Source: Streptomyces fungicidicus
Lineage (GTDB): Bacteria; Actinomycetota; Actinomycetes; Streptomycetales; Streptomycetaceae
Reading direction: 5' to 3'
NCBI RefSeq assembly: GCF_003665435.1
Contig: NZ_CP023407.1
Span: 4,030,001 to 4,094,000, forward strand
Length of the DNA: 64,000 nt
Shown: piece by piece, positions 7,984 through 15,447 of the stretch
Layout: each line of letters opens with the position of its first letter
Numbering within the stretch: position 1 is the first letter of the stretch
Made by a program: the position numbers and the translations under genes
The notes under the pieces: model-generated
Databases searched by the model: none
Told to the model about the DNA's origin: nothing
The model's input: only the letters and a program-made list of their open reading frames with translations

Positions 7984-9020
7984 GTGGGGACGCGGGTCCG
8001 TCGGAGCGGGGCGCCGGCGTCGTGGAGGCTGGTGAGTGCCAACCGGTAGGAGGCGACCAGGCCCGTTTCCGCGTAGTCGACGCCCACGTCCCGGCAGTAC
8101 CGCCGGACGATGGCGCGGGCCTTGCGCAGGTTGGGGCTGGGCATGCTCGGGAACAGGTGGTGCTCGATCTGGTGGTTCAGGCCGCCGAGCGCCAGGTCGG
8201 TGAACCGGCCGCCGTTGACGTTGCGTGAGGTCAGCACCTGGCGGCGGAGGAAGTCGGGGCGGTCGTCGGCCGTCAGGATCGGCATCCCCTTGTGGTTGGG
8301 TGCGAAGGCCGAACCGAGGTAGACGCCGAACAGGCACTGGTGGACGGCGAGGAAGGCGATCGCCATCCCGGGCGGCAGGACCCAGAACAGGGCGGCCAGG
8401 TAGACGGCGCAGTGCCCCAGGAGCAGAGCGCCGTCGACCGCCCGGCGTTTGAGCCGGCGGTTGGCCATGGCCCTGCCGCTCGCCACGTGCAGGTTGAAGC
8501 CCTCCAGCGTGAGCAGGGGAAAGAAGAGGAACGCCTGCCAGCGGCCGAGCAGGCGGGGCAGTCCGGTGGCGGCGCGGGCCTGGTCCGGGGACCAGACGAG
8601 CAGGTCGGGTCCGATGTCGGGGTCGAGGTTCTCGGTGTTGGGGTTGGCGTGGTGACGGGTGTGCTTGTCCTGCCACCAGCCGTAGCTCATGCCGATCGAC
8701 GCGCCGGCGATCCGTCCGGACAACTCGCTGGCCCGGCGGCGGCGGAACACCTGCCGGTGGGCCATGTCATGGGCGACCAGGGCGACTTGCCCGTACATCA
8801 CGGCCAGGAACGCGGCGATCGCCAGTGTCCAGCAGGAGGCGCCGACGAGGACGAACGCGGCCCATCCGGCGGCGTAGAGCCCGGTCACGGCGGTGATGCG
8901 TAACGTGTAGTAGCCGGGGCGGCGCCCCAGCAGTCCGGCGTCCGCGATCTTCTTCGACAGCCGGGCGAAGTCGCTGCCGGGAGTGTCGGAGCGCGTGGCG
9001 GTGGTGGTGGCCATGGTCAT
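7980..9020 (-). CDS. membrane fatty-acid desaturase
   Basis: A 346-aa di-iron membrane desaturase, the expected length. The three histidine boxes are intact: HDMAH (about residue 107), HTRHH (about residue 145) and QIEHH near residue 290. Hydrophobic hairpins lie between them (about 50-85 and 190-235). The ATG at 9020 gives MTMATTTATR; a longer frame upstream is proline-rich and unconvincing. The enzyme should insert a double bond into acyl-CoA or acyl-lipid chains using O2 and an electron donor, altering membrane fluidity. No ferredoxin or reductase gene is adjacent. Confidence 0.92.
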   Translation of the reverse strand: MTMATTTATRSDTPGSDFARLSKKIADAGLLGRRPGYYTLRITAVTGLYAAGWAAFVLVGASCWTLAIAAFLAVMYGQVALVAHDMAHRQVFRRRRASELSGRIAGASIGMSYGWWQDKHTRHHANPNTENLDPDIGPDLLVWSPDQARAATGLPRLLGRWQAFLFFPLLTLEGFNLHVASGRAMANRRLKRRAVDGALLLGHCAVYLAALFWVLPPGMAIAFLAVHQCLFGVYLGSAFAPNHKGMPILTADDRPDFLRRQVLTSRNVNGGRFTDLALGGLNHQIEHHLFPSMPSPNLRKARAIVRRYCRDVGVDYAETGLVASYRLALTSLHDAGAPLRRTRVPT

Positions 9021-9120
9021 GAGGACGTCTCTCTCAGAAGCGGGCGGATGACTCGGGGCGGCCCCAGGGCGAGTTGGGCGCGGGGAGCGGGTGCGTACAT
9101 GGACGTGCCCGCGGCGGCTC

Positions 9121-9642
9121 CTACCACCGAGGGGCCCGGGTGCCCCGCCCGGTGGGCCCCACACGGCCGTGGGGACCTGCCGCCGCCGTCGGGGTCGGGG
9201 GCCGGGCTTCTCCGTCGGCGCCGGGCCGCCGGTCGTCCAGGGCGGCGGCCGTGAGGAGAGCGGCTGCTTCCTCCGTCGCGTCCGGCGGGATCACCTGCAG
9301 ATCCCAACGGCCGAGCCCGGGGGAGAGCAGGACGACCCGGTCCGGAGCGTGCGGAGAGGCGGGGGCCTTGTGCAGGCGGACGACCTGGTTGGCGACGAAC
9401 ATGCGCCCCGGTGCCGCCGACCAGGCCGCGGCGTCCACGGTGACGCCGGTGATGTCGCCCCACGCTCTCGGCAGCGCGGCGAGCATCTTCGGGAGCTGTG
9501 TCAGAAGATCGCGGGAGTACGGCCACCACACCCCGTCGATCCGGCGCGGCAGCGCGCCGTGTGGCGCGAGACGCAGGCGGACGAGGGGCAGGGGCGGGGG
9601 CGGAGGCGGGGTGGACGGTGCGGTGGGGACTGTGGTGATCAC
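9121..9642 (-). CDS. DUF5994 family protein (copy 4)
   Basis: A 173-aa protein with IDGVWWPYSRDLLTQLPKML and GRWDLQVIPPDATEEAAALL. The proline run before the core (PPPPPPLPLVRLRL) is unusual. I place the start at GTG 9642; the frame remains open to 9903, but that extension looks non-coding. It lies 100 bp downstream of the desaturase start on the same strand and could be the first gene of that transcript. Family function unknown. Confidence 0.72.
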   Translation of the reverse strand: MITTVPTAPSTPPPPPPLPLVRLRLAPHGALPRRIDGVWWPYSRDLLTQLPKMLAALPRAWGDITGVTVDAAAWSAAPGRMFVANQVVRLHKAPASPHAPDRVVLLSPGLGRWDLQVIPPDATEEAAALLTAAALDDRRPGADGEARPPTPTAAAGPHGRVGPTGRGTRAPRW

Positions 9643-10035
9643 GTGGGTTCTTTCTGACGAGGTGGGTGCCGGCCGGTTCGGCAGGGCACGGCGGCCGACG
9701 GTCCGCGGGCTGTCGGGCAGCGCCGGACGTGGCCGGTGGATCCGGGTGCTGGAGGTCGTGCCTGGCCGCTCTTGCCGGAGGAAAGCGCCGACGACCGCCG
9801 CGAGTTCGCGAGAAGGGAGTCGGCGGGCGTATGCGGGGTGAAGGGGGGAGACCCTTCCGCGTGACGAACGCCGGTGGATACCGGGGTGGAGCCGGTCCGC
9901 CACCGGCGTGCCTGATGCCCTCGGTCTCCTCAGACTACTCCTCGGCGAGTAAAGGCGGCGTGACAGCAGGTCATCAGTGGCGTGGGAGATGGTGGGCGCC
10001 TCCGCGGCACCGGCCCGGTCCGACGGCCACCACGC
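9643..10035. promoter_or_regulatory. intergenic region with second copy of the DUF5994-upstream motif
   Basis: I see no gene. The segment 9917-9949 is the partner of 6890-6922 (28 of 33 positions identical, same orientation relative to the downstream minus-strand DUF5994 gene, though 275 bp away here rather than 100 bp). Confidence 0.4.
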
Positions 10036-11901
10036 TCATGGCGGCGGTACGCGCAGGGCGAGCAGGGCCACGTCGTCGGTGCTGCCGGGCGGCAGGTGGG
10101 CGAGGACCTTTCCGCACAGCCTGTCCAGCGGTTCGTGGACGAGAGTGAGGGCGTGCCGGAGCAGCCGGTCCAGGCCCGTGTCGAGGTCGCTGCCCGGTGT
10201 CTCGACGAGCCCGTCCGTGTACAGCAGCAGGGTGGAGCCGGGCTTCAGGGGATGCGTGGCGTCCGGTCGGTCCGCGTCGCCGACGGATCCGGTGCCGAGG
10301 AGCAGCCCCTGGCCGGCTTCAAGAAAGCATGCGGTGCCGTCCGGGGAGAGGAGCAGCGGGGGCGGGTGCCCCGCGCTGGTCCAGCGGAGCGTCCACGGTC
10401 CCGTGTCCGGGTCGCCCTCGACGCGGGCGAGGATCAGGGTGGCCAGCGGGACGGTGGTGATGACCGGCATGGCGGCGTCGAGGCGGTCGACGACGGCGCC
10501 GGGCGGTCCCGTGTGGTCCCAGGCCAGCGAACGCAGAATGCCGTGCAGTTGGGCCATACCGGCCGCCGCGGTCAGGTCGTGGCCCACGACGTCACCGATG
10601 ACCAGGGCGAGCGCGCCGTCCTTCAGGATGAAGGCGTCGTACCAGTCCCCACCGACCTGCGAGCCCGCAGGTGCGGGCTGGTAGCGGGCGGCCAGCCGGA
10701 GATGGCCGTGCTGCGGCAGCGGGGCGAGCAGGTTGCGCTGCATCGCCTCGGCGACGGCGCGCTGACGGCCGTAGCGGCGGGTGTTGTCGATGACCACGCC
10801 GACCCGGCGGCCGACGTCACTCACTGCCGCCAGGTCGTCCTCGTCGAAGGGATGCGCCGGGTCGGTGCGCACCACCGTCAGCGCCCCGGTGATCCGGTCC
10901 CGGGCGCCGAGCGGCACCGTGATGGCGGAGCGCGCACCCACCGCGGCCAGGAAGCCACTGTGGAGAGCCACCAGAGGCGGATGTGCGGCGGCCGGGGTGA
11001 CGGCAGCCACCCGCTCCTGGAGCACGGATTCGCCCCCGGTCAGCGCATGGCCCAGCGGCGAGTCCTCCCCCTCACCGGCTCCCTCCGCGCCGAGTACGCT
11101 CCGGCCCTGGAATCCGGCGTCCCGTCCCTCCGGACCGGTCACCGTCACCCGGTGGACCTCGCCGGAACCGGTCCGCAGGTCCACCGCGGCCCAGTCGGCC
11201 AGACGGGGCACGAGCAGCCGCACCAGGCGGGCCAGCGCCTCGTCGGTCTCCAGAGTCTGCCCCAGGACGTCCGTGATCTCCGCGACCAGGGACAGCCGCT
11301 CGTTGAGGTCCTCCAAGGCGCGCGTGCGCGCCGTTCGCTCCCGATGGACGCGGCGGTCCCCCGTGGCGTCCGTGAACAGCAATGCCATGCCTTGCACGCA
11401 GCCGTCCTCCGTCAAGGGGGACACGGACCAGGAGACAGCCAGCAGACGACCGTCACCGCGCAGATACGTGCCGCCCTCCCCTCGCGCCCCCTGCCCCTCG
11501 GCCAGCGCGTGGAGCAGTGGGCACCGGTCTCGCGGCACCTTGTTGCCGTCCGCGTCCCGGTGCAGCAGATCGTGTGCGTCGGCGCCCCGCATCGCGGCGG
11601 CGGTGCGGCCCAGCAGCCGCTCGGCCGCCGGGTTCGCGGCGATCACCCGTCCGGCTGTGTCCAGCACCAGCACCGCCGTGCCCAGCCGCTCGACGACCTG
11701 CCGCCAGAAACCCGGTTCGTCCGCCGGCCACGGCCCCACGTCATCACCCACCGCATCGCGCACGGACCCTCCAGTGGCTGCCTTCCCGTCGATGGTGCTC
11801 CGACGCGGCCCTGCTCGCACGGCACCGGGGCAGTCGGCGCACACCGCGCGGGCACGGCCCACGGGCCAGCCAGGTATGTCCGGACCAGGGGCAGTCGTCA
11901 T
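10036..11901 (-). CDS. PAS-GAF-PP2C (SpoIIE-type) serine phosphatase
   Basis: A 621-aa cytoplasmic sensor phosphatase. Residues about 65-180 form a PAS domain (LGTAVLVLDTAGRVIAANPA), about 195-350 a GAF domain, and 375-620 a SpoIIE/PP2C domain. The metal-binding motifs are visible: GGDWYDAF, LVIGDVVGHDLTAAAGMAQL, SAGHPPPLLL, LLLYTDGLVE and STDDVALL. Such proteins dephosphorylate anti-sigma-factor antagonists in response to redox, ligand or light signals. No kinase or antagonist gene is adjacent, so the partner is unknown. The first 50 residues carry two Cys pairs without a recognised domain, and the true start could be further in. Confidence 0.92.
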   Translation of the reverse strand: MTTAPGPDIPGWPVGRARAVCADCPGAVRAGPRRSTIDGKAATGGSVRDAVGDDVGPWPADEPGFWRQVVERLGTAVLVLDTAGRVIAANPAAERLLGRTAAAMRGADAHDLLHRDADGNKVPRDRCPLLHALAEGQGARGEGGTYLRGDGRLLAVSWSVSPLTEDGCVQGMALLFTDATGDRRVHRERTARTRALEDLNERLSLVAEITDVLGQTLETDEALARLVRLLVPRLADWAAVDLRTGSGEVHRVTVTGPEGRDAGFQGRSVLGAEGAGEGEDSPLGHALTGGESVLQERVAAVTPAAAHPPLVALHSGFLAAVGARSAITVPLGARDRITGALTVVRTDPAHPFDEDDLAAVSDVGRRVGVVIDNTRRYGRQRAVAEAMQRNLLAPLPQHGHLRLAARYQPAPAGSQVGGDWYDAFILKDGALALVIGDVVGHDLTAAAGMAQLHGILRSLAWDHTGPPGAVVDRLDAAMPVITTVPLATLILARVEGDPDTGPWTLRWTSAGHPPPLLLSPDGTACFLEAGQGLLLGTGSVGDADRPDATHPLKPGSTLLLYTDGLVETPGSDLDTGLDRLLRHALTLVHEPLDRLCGKVLAHLPPGSTDDVALLALRVPPP

Positions 11902-12501
11902 CCCGCTGTCTGTCCAGACGCAGTGTCTCCCGGGCGGTTGGTCGGCTCGTCTCCGGCGAGCCGTACTCAGCGCCGTCCTCGCCCCGGTCCGCGAGGAGCG
12001 CAGCTCCGCCCGGGCACGGGCGTCGGATGCTCAGGACCACGGACGCGGCCAGGACCGTGACGAGGACGGCGAGGCCAGCAGGTGGCGGGATCCCCGGGAT
12101 GCTGCTCGATGAAGGCGTCGTCGCCGACCGTCAGGACGGCGAGCACACTGTTTACGGCTACGACGGTGTTGCAGCGGCTGACGGGCTGGCCACGATGGTG
12201 ACAGTCAAAGCCTCGGCGGTCGTGGGGGAGGAAGCCCGTCCCGAGTCGGGACAAGAGGTTTGTCCCTTTTCGGGACATGACGCCCGTCCCGAAAAGGGAC
12301 AACCAGAAACCCCGCAGAACAGTTCGGAGCCGCGCGCATGCTCAACAGGATCCGCCCGCTGTCCGGCCCCCTCGCCGCGCCGGTCCCACAGGAGCTGAAC
12401 CGTGACGCGGCGGTCGGAAACGAGCCGCGAAGGGAGGGCCGATCGACGCCGTAGGAAGCCCGGCGATTGCGCAGGCCGATTTGAATGGCAGCCCCGTGCG
12501 A
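11902..12501. other. non-coding or undetermined region
   Basis: Several overlapping frames exist on both strands, none with a ribosome-binding site plus family features. A minus-strand fragment with a hydrophobic stretch (LAVLVTVLAASVVLSI) near 12040-12090 may be a gene relic. The notable element is the 24-bp repeat array at 12238-12300. Confidence 0.4.
12238..12300. repeat. three GTCCC-N5-GGGAC palindromes at exact 24-bp spacing
   Basis: GTCCCGAGTCGGGAC (12238-12252), TGTCCCTTTTCGGGACA (12261-12277) and GTCCCGAAAAGGGAC (12286-12300) have centres at 12245, 12269 and 12293, 24 bp apart. Twenty-four bases are also eight codons, so it could be a repeated peptide (C/R-P-x-x-G-Q-type units), but no solid gene surrounds it. 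Confidence 0.6.
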
Positions 12502-12867
12502 CTACTTCAGAGCGTCCTCGATCGCCTCGAAGATGTCCGCGTCGGTCTCTTTCTGCCAGTCGGGCAGGGAAGCCCAGTCGGCGACATAGCCCGGCTTCGG
12601 GTTCTCGAAGTGCTTGTACATCTGCGCGGTCCAGCAGGTGGCGACAAAGCGGCTCTTCTGCTCGCGGGTGAGGCGGGAGGCGTGGCGGTCGCTGAGGTCG
12701 AGGAACTGGCGCACCTGGTCGTGGACGGCACCGGCGGCCTGGCGCTCCCACTCGGGGGTCTCTTCCCAGGGGGTGACGTAGCCGGGCTTCGGCTCGCCGG
12801 GGAAGTGCTTGCGCACTCCGGTGATCCAAGCCTCGCGGAACAGTCGGGCGCCCTCGGACTGCGACAT
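12502..12867 (-). CDS. small protein with an internally duplicated motif
   Basis: A 121-aa acidic, soluble protein; ATG 12867 has a good GGGGAAGG site and is preferred over an upstream GTG. It contains the same motif twice: VRKHFPGEPKPGYVTPWEET followed by PEWERQAAGAV, and MYKHFENPKPGYVADWASLP followed by DWQKETDADIF, about 56 residues apart. This suggests two copies of a small Trp-rich helical fold. I do not recognise the family with certainty. It lies 14 bp downstream of the XRE-TPR gene on the same strand, so the two are probably co-transcribed. Confidence 0.75.
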   Translation of the reverse strand: MSQSEGARLFREAWITGVRKHFPGEPKPGYVTPWEETPEWERQAAGAVHDQVRQFLDLSDRHASRLTREQKSRFVATCWTAQMYKHFENPKPGYVADWASLPDWQKETDADIFEAIEDALK

Positions 12868-12881
12868 GCCTTCCCCTCTCG

Positions 12882-14139
12882 TCACGTCGTGCACAGTGCG
12901 TCGATCTCGGCGCCCAGCTCCGCCACACGAGCGTCGCGGGAGAGCGGGCCGAGGTCGGTTCGTAGCCCCTGAAGTTTATGGGCGACGTAACCCGAGGAGG
13001 TCTTGTGGGCGAGTCGCAGGGCCTCCCCGCCGTAGGCGAGTACTTGGTCGGGGTCCTGGCGCCGGGCGCCGATGGCCGCGAGGTCGGTCAGTACCGCACC
13101 GCGTCGGCGGAAGGACTGGCCGGAAGCGAGGATGTCCTGGCTGAGCGCGCTGCTGAGTGCCATCTCAGCGAGGTCGAGGCGTCCAAGCTGGAGGTAGCGC
13201 GCGCCACGCTCTTCTGCGAGGCGGGAGCCGTCGAAACGCAGCCAGCCACCGTTGTGGGCCGCCCCGCTCAGGCCGGTCACCTTCTCCGCCTCGTCCAAGG
13301 CGCGTTCGCAGGCGGAGAGGTCGCCGAGGCCGGCGTACGCCTCGGCTTGGACGGCAGCGACCCAGTAGCGGGTGGACAGGGAACCGTCCCCGCGCCTTGC
13401 CACCTTCTCGGCGGCCGACAGCGTGCCGACCGCGTCGGCGTACCGGCGTTCGTGCAGATCGACGTAGGCGTGGCGGACGAGGGCACACGCCCACAGGTCG
13501 TAGGACTTCGCCTCCTGGCTGGCAGAGGCGGCGAGCGTGTAGGAGGCGGCGGCGTCGGTGTAGCGGTTGCCGTCGAAGGCCAGTTCTCCTGCGAGCTGGA
13601 AGAGGTCGCCGGCCGCGCCGCACAGGGCCTGTGCTTCGACCTCGGGCCGTCCGTCGAGGGTCTCGTTCAGGGCGGTGAGCTGGTCGCGGACGACCGGGTA
13701 GACGGAACGCTTGGCACGGGCGAGTTGGTAGACCTGCCACAGGTGTCCGTTCATGCGCAGGAAGTCGTCGGACATCCCGCGCAGCGCGCCCTCCGCGAGG
13801 GCTGCGCCCTCGTCGGGGGGGCAGGGCCACCAGGGCACTGGTGACGGTGATGGCGCGCAGGAACTGGCGTCGGATCATGTCGTCGAGGTCCCCTGAGCCG
13901 TGGTGGTCGCGAGGCGGCGGCCCTGCCGACTCCGGGTGGGCTGCTCGTGGCTGTCCCACCAAGGCGTCGAGTTCGTCAAGGTCGAGGTGGAGCAGCTCGG
14001 CCAGCCGTGGTCTCAGCGGCGGCTGCGGCGTGGTGGAGCGGCCTTCCCAGCGGCCGACGGTCCGTCGGTCCACGCCGAGGGCGTGCGCGAGCTCTTCCTG
14101 ACTGTAGCCCAGCGCCCTGCGCCGCTCAGCAAGCCCCAT
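12882..14139 (-). pseudogene. XRE regulator with TPR-like domain, frameshifted
   Basis: The N-terminal frame (from ATG 14139) encodes a Cro/C1-type helix-turn-helix (GYSQEELAHALGVDRRTVGR, residues 11-30) and continues to IRRQFLRAITVTSALVALPP. The rest, in another frame, is a 300-residue helical repeat region of TPR type (SAAEKVARRGD, QAEAYAGLGDLSACERALDE). The break is at a run of seven G at 13815-13821 on the plus strand; six would restore LVALPPDEGAALAEG. It is either a true frameshift or a homopolymer error. Actinomycete regulators of this layout often control adjacent peptide or natural-product genes; the locus diverging from it at 14307 is a candidate target. Confidence 0.8.
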
Positions 14140-14306
14140 GCCGCCCCCTTTCCACGCACCAACCCGCGTCTAACCCGACGGCACCGGGCTGTCCCAGAAG
14201 TGTCTCAGGACTGCCCCGCGGATGCCGTGGTCTGCGCCAACACGAGCCGCTTTTCTGGACGTTGTCAGGCACGACAACGGTGGCGACCGGAAGAGGGGTG
14301 CGGGCA

Positions 14307-14678
14307 ATGGCAGCAGGAAGCGTCACGTCGTCCGAGGTGGCTGGAGTGTCGATCGTCCTGGAGGCGGTCGACGAGACCGTGGAAACCGCGCTGGCCATTC
14401 GCCTGATGATGCCCGAACGCCCGGTGATCGACGCCACGACCCGAGACCTGGTCAGCCACCTGAGAGTGCTGATGGCCGAGGAGCTCGGCTTCGACGAGGA
14501 CCCGGCCGTCCAGGCGCTGTTCCGGGAGGGCTACCGGGTCCTCGACCTGACGCGTCGGCCGACGGAGCAGTCCCCTCACTTCCATGCCTACCAGTACATG
14601 CGGGATCTCGGCTCACTGACCAGACGCTTCGCCGACGTCTACCGCGCGACCCGGAGTAAGGACCAGAACGATGGCTGA
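14307..14678 (+). CDS. DUF6415-like helical protein at the peptide locus
   Basis: A 123-aa soluble, mostly helical protein beginning MAAGSVTSSEVAGVSIVLEA, with a GAGGGG site eight bases before the ATG. It resembles the short actinomycete family annotated DUF6415, which is often encoded in natural-product loci, but my match is only partial. It is divergent from the XRE-TPR regulator and overlaps the next small frame by eight bases, so it looks like the first gene of the peptide transcript. Function unknown. Confidence 0.65.
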   Translation: MAAGSVTSSEVAGVSIVLEAVDETVETALAIRLMMPERPVIDATTRDLVSHLRVLMAEELGFDEDPAVQALFREGYRVLDLTRRPTEQSPHFHAYQYMRDLGSLTRRFADVYRATRSKDQNDG

Positions 14679-14820
14679 CCAAACCCCGGCCGAGCCGCCG
14701 GTGTGCCGGATCGGCGCCACCCTGCCCGACCAGGAACGAGCACGACGCGTCTTCGTCGGCCGACCTGGCCTCGCGCCGACCGTGGGGCAACAGCGTGGCA
14801 AGGACCAGGGCGCGCGGTGA
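14671..14820 (+). CDS. 49-aa hypothetical ORF, coupled
   Basis: Starts MADQTPAEPPVCRIGATLPD and ends GQQRGKDQGAR. It overlaps the previous gene by eight bases and the next tiny frame by four (GTGA). It has no transmembrane segment and no recognised domain. The only support is this chain of start-stop overlaps. Confidence 0.4.
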   Translation: MADQTPAEPPVCRIGATLPDQERARRVFVGRPGLAPTVGQQRGKDQGAR

Positions 14821-14909
14821 AAGGCCAGGTCACGGCTCAGGTCATGTACATCGCGTGCGTCATGGTGCTCGGGGGATCGATCGTGGTGGCGGTGTCCCGG
14901 GGATGGTGA
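14817..14909 (+). CDS. 30-aa membrane peptide ORF
   Basis: From GTG 14817 the frame encodes a hydrophobic peptide (QVMYIACVMVLGGSIVVAVS) with short polar ends, consistent with one membrane helix. It is linked by four-base GTGA overlaps to the frames before and after. It is too short for homology judgement. Confidence 0.4.
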   Translation: MKGQVTAQVMYIACVMVLGGSIVVAVSRGW

Positions 14910-15028
14910 GCCGGCGGCGCAGCAGGCGAGGTCGCCCCTATGGCTGGCGGCAGTGGCTGCTGTCGGCCCTGATCATCGTCTCCACTACCCCGGTCGCCTG
15001 GGCTCTGTGGCACCTCGCCCCCGACTGA
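14906..15028 (+). CDS. 40-aa basic membrane peptide ORF
   Basis: GTG 14906 opens a frame with a strongly basic N-terminus (SRRRSRRGRPYGWRQ), then one hydrophobic segment (WLLSALIIVSTTPVAWALW) and a short end. The topology follows the positive-inside rule. It ends 35 bp before a long hairpin. It may serve in peptide export or immunity, but there is no direct evidence. Confidence 0.4.
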   Translation: MSRRRSRRGRPYGWRQWLLSALIIVSTTPVAWALWHLAPD

Positions 15029-15062
15029 GAGAGACCACCGGTCCGCTCCGGACCTACCGACT

Positions 15063-15147
15063 CCCGCTCTGGCCGAGCGAGCCCTCGGGAAGACCCGGTC
15101 CCCACCGGGGAAGGGCTCAGCCGCTCTCTCCCCTCGGCCAGAGCGGG
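15063..15147. promoter_or_regulatory. large nested hairpin upstream of the precursor peptide gene
   Basis: A perfect 15-bp outer stem (15063-15077 with 15133-15147) encloses a 7-bp stem (15079-15085 with 15112-15118) and a 6-bp hairpin with CCCC loop (15094-15099 with 15104-15109). It lies between the tiny ORFs and the precursor gene, 114 bp before its ATG. It could be a terminator or attenuator setting the ratio of upstream and downstream genes; no T-run follows. Confidence 0.6.
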
Positions 15148-15261
15148 CCCCCACCCAACGAGCTCCCGTCCAGTTCGCCGTGAACGCCGGCGGCAGGGAC
15201 GGGTCCGGGTTCCGCAGCTCGCGGTGCCCGTCCACCCACTCCGCAGGAGGAAGGAACAGTC

Positions 15262-15378
15262 ATGATCATCGACGAACTCTTCACAGGAGACCTGGTCACC
15301 GGCGCCCCCAGCATGGACGCGGCGCTGCTCGACAAGATGCCCGGTGGTGGCGACAACAACGGCGACCACTGCAGCTGA
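15262..15378 (+). CDS. putative RiPP precursor peptide (38 aa)
   Basis: ATG 15262 has a strong AGGAGGA site. The peptide starts MIIDELFTGDLVTGAPSMDA, continues with ALLDKMP, then a Gly-Gly-Gly run, and ends GDNNGDHCS. The acidic/hydrophobic N-terminal part and small Gly/Asn/Asp-rich C-terminal part separated by glycines look like a leader and core. Each product of the next two genes, an asparagine-synthetase-like enzyme and a methyltransferase, is a typical RiPP modifier. A Gly-to-Asp macrolactam (first Gly of the run to the last Asp, eight residues) is chemically possible but speculative. The usual lasso leader motif is not seen. No homologue is recognised. Confidence 0.65.
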   Translation: MIIDELFTGDLVTGAPSMDAALLDKMPGGGDNNGDHCS

Positions 15379-15447
15379 CCGGCCGGTGAACGCGGCGGAG
15401 CAGGGCCTCGCGTCCTGCTCCGCCGCTCCGTAGAGGAGGGGAGCGGA

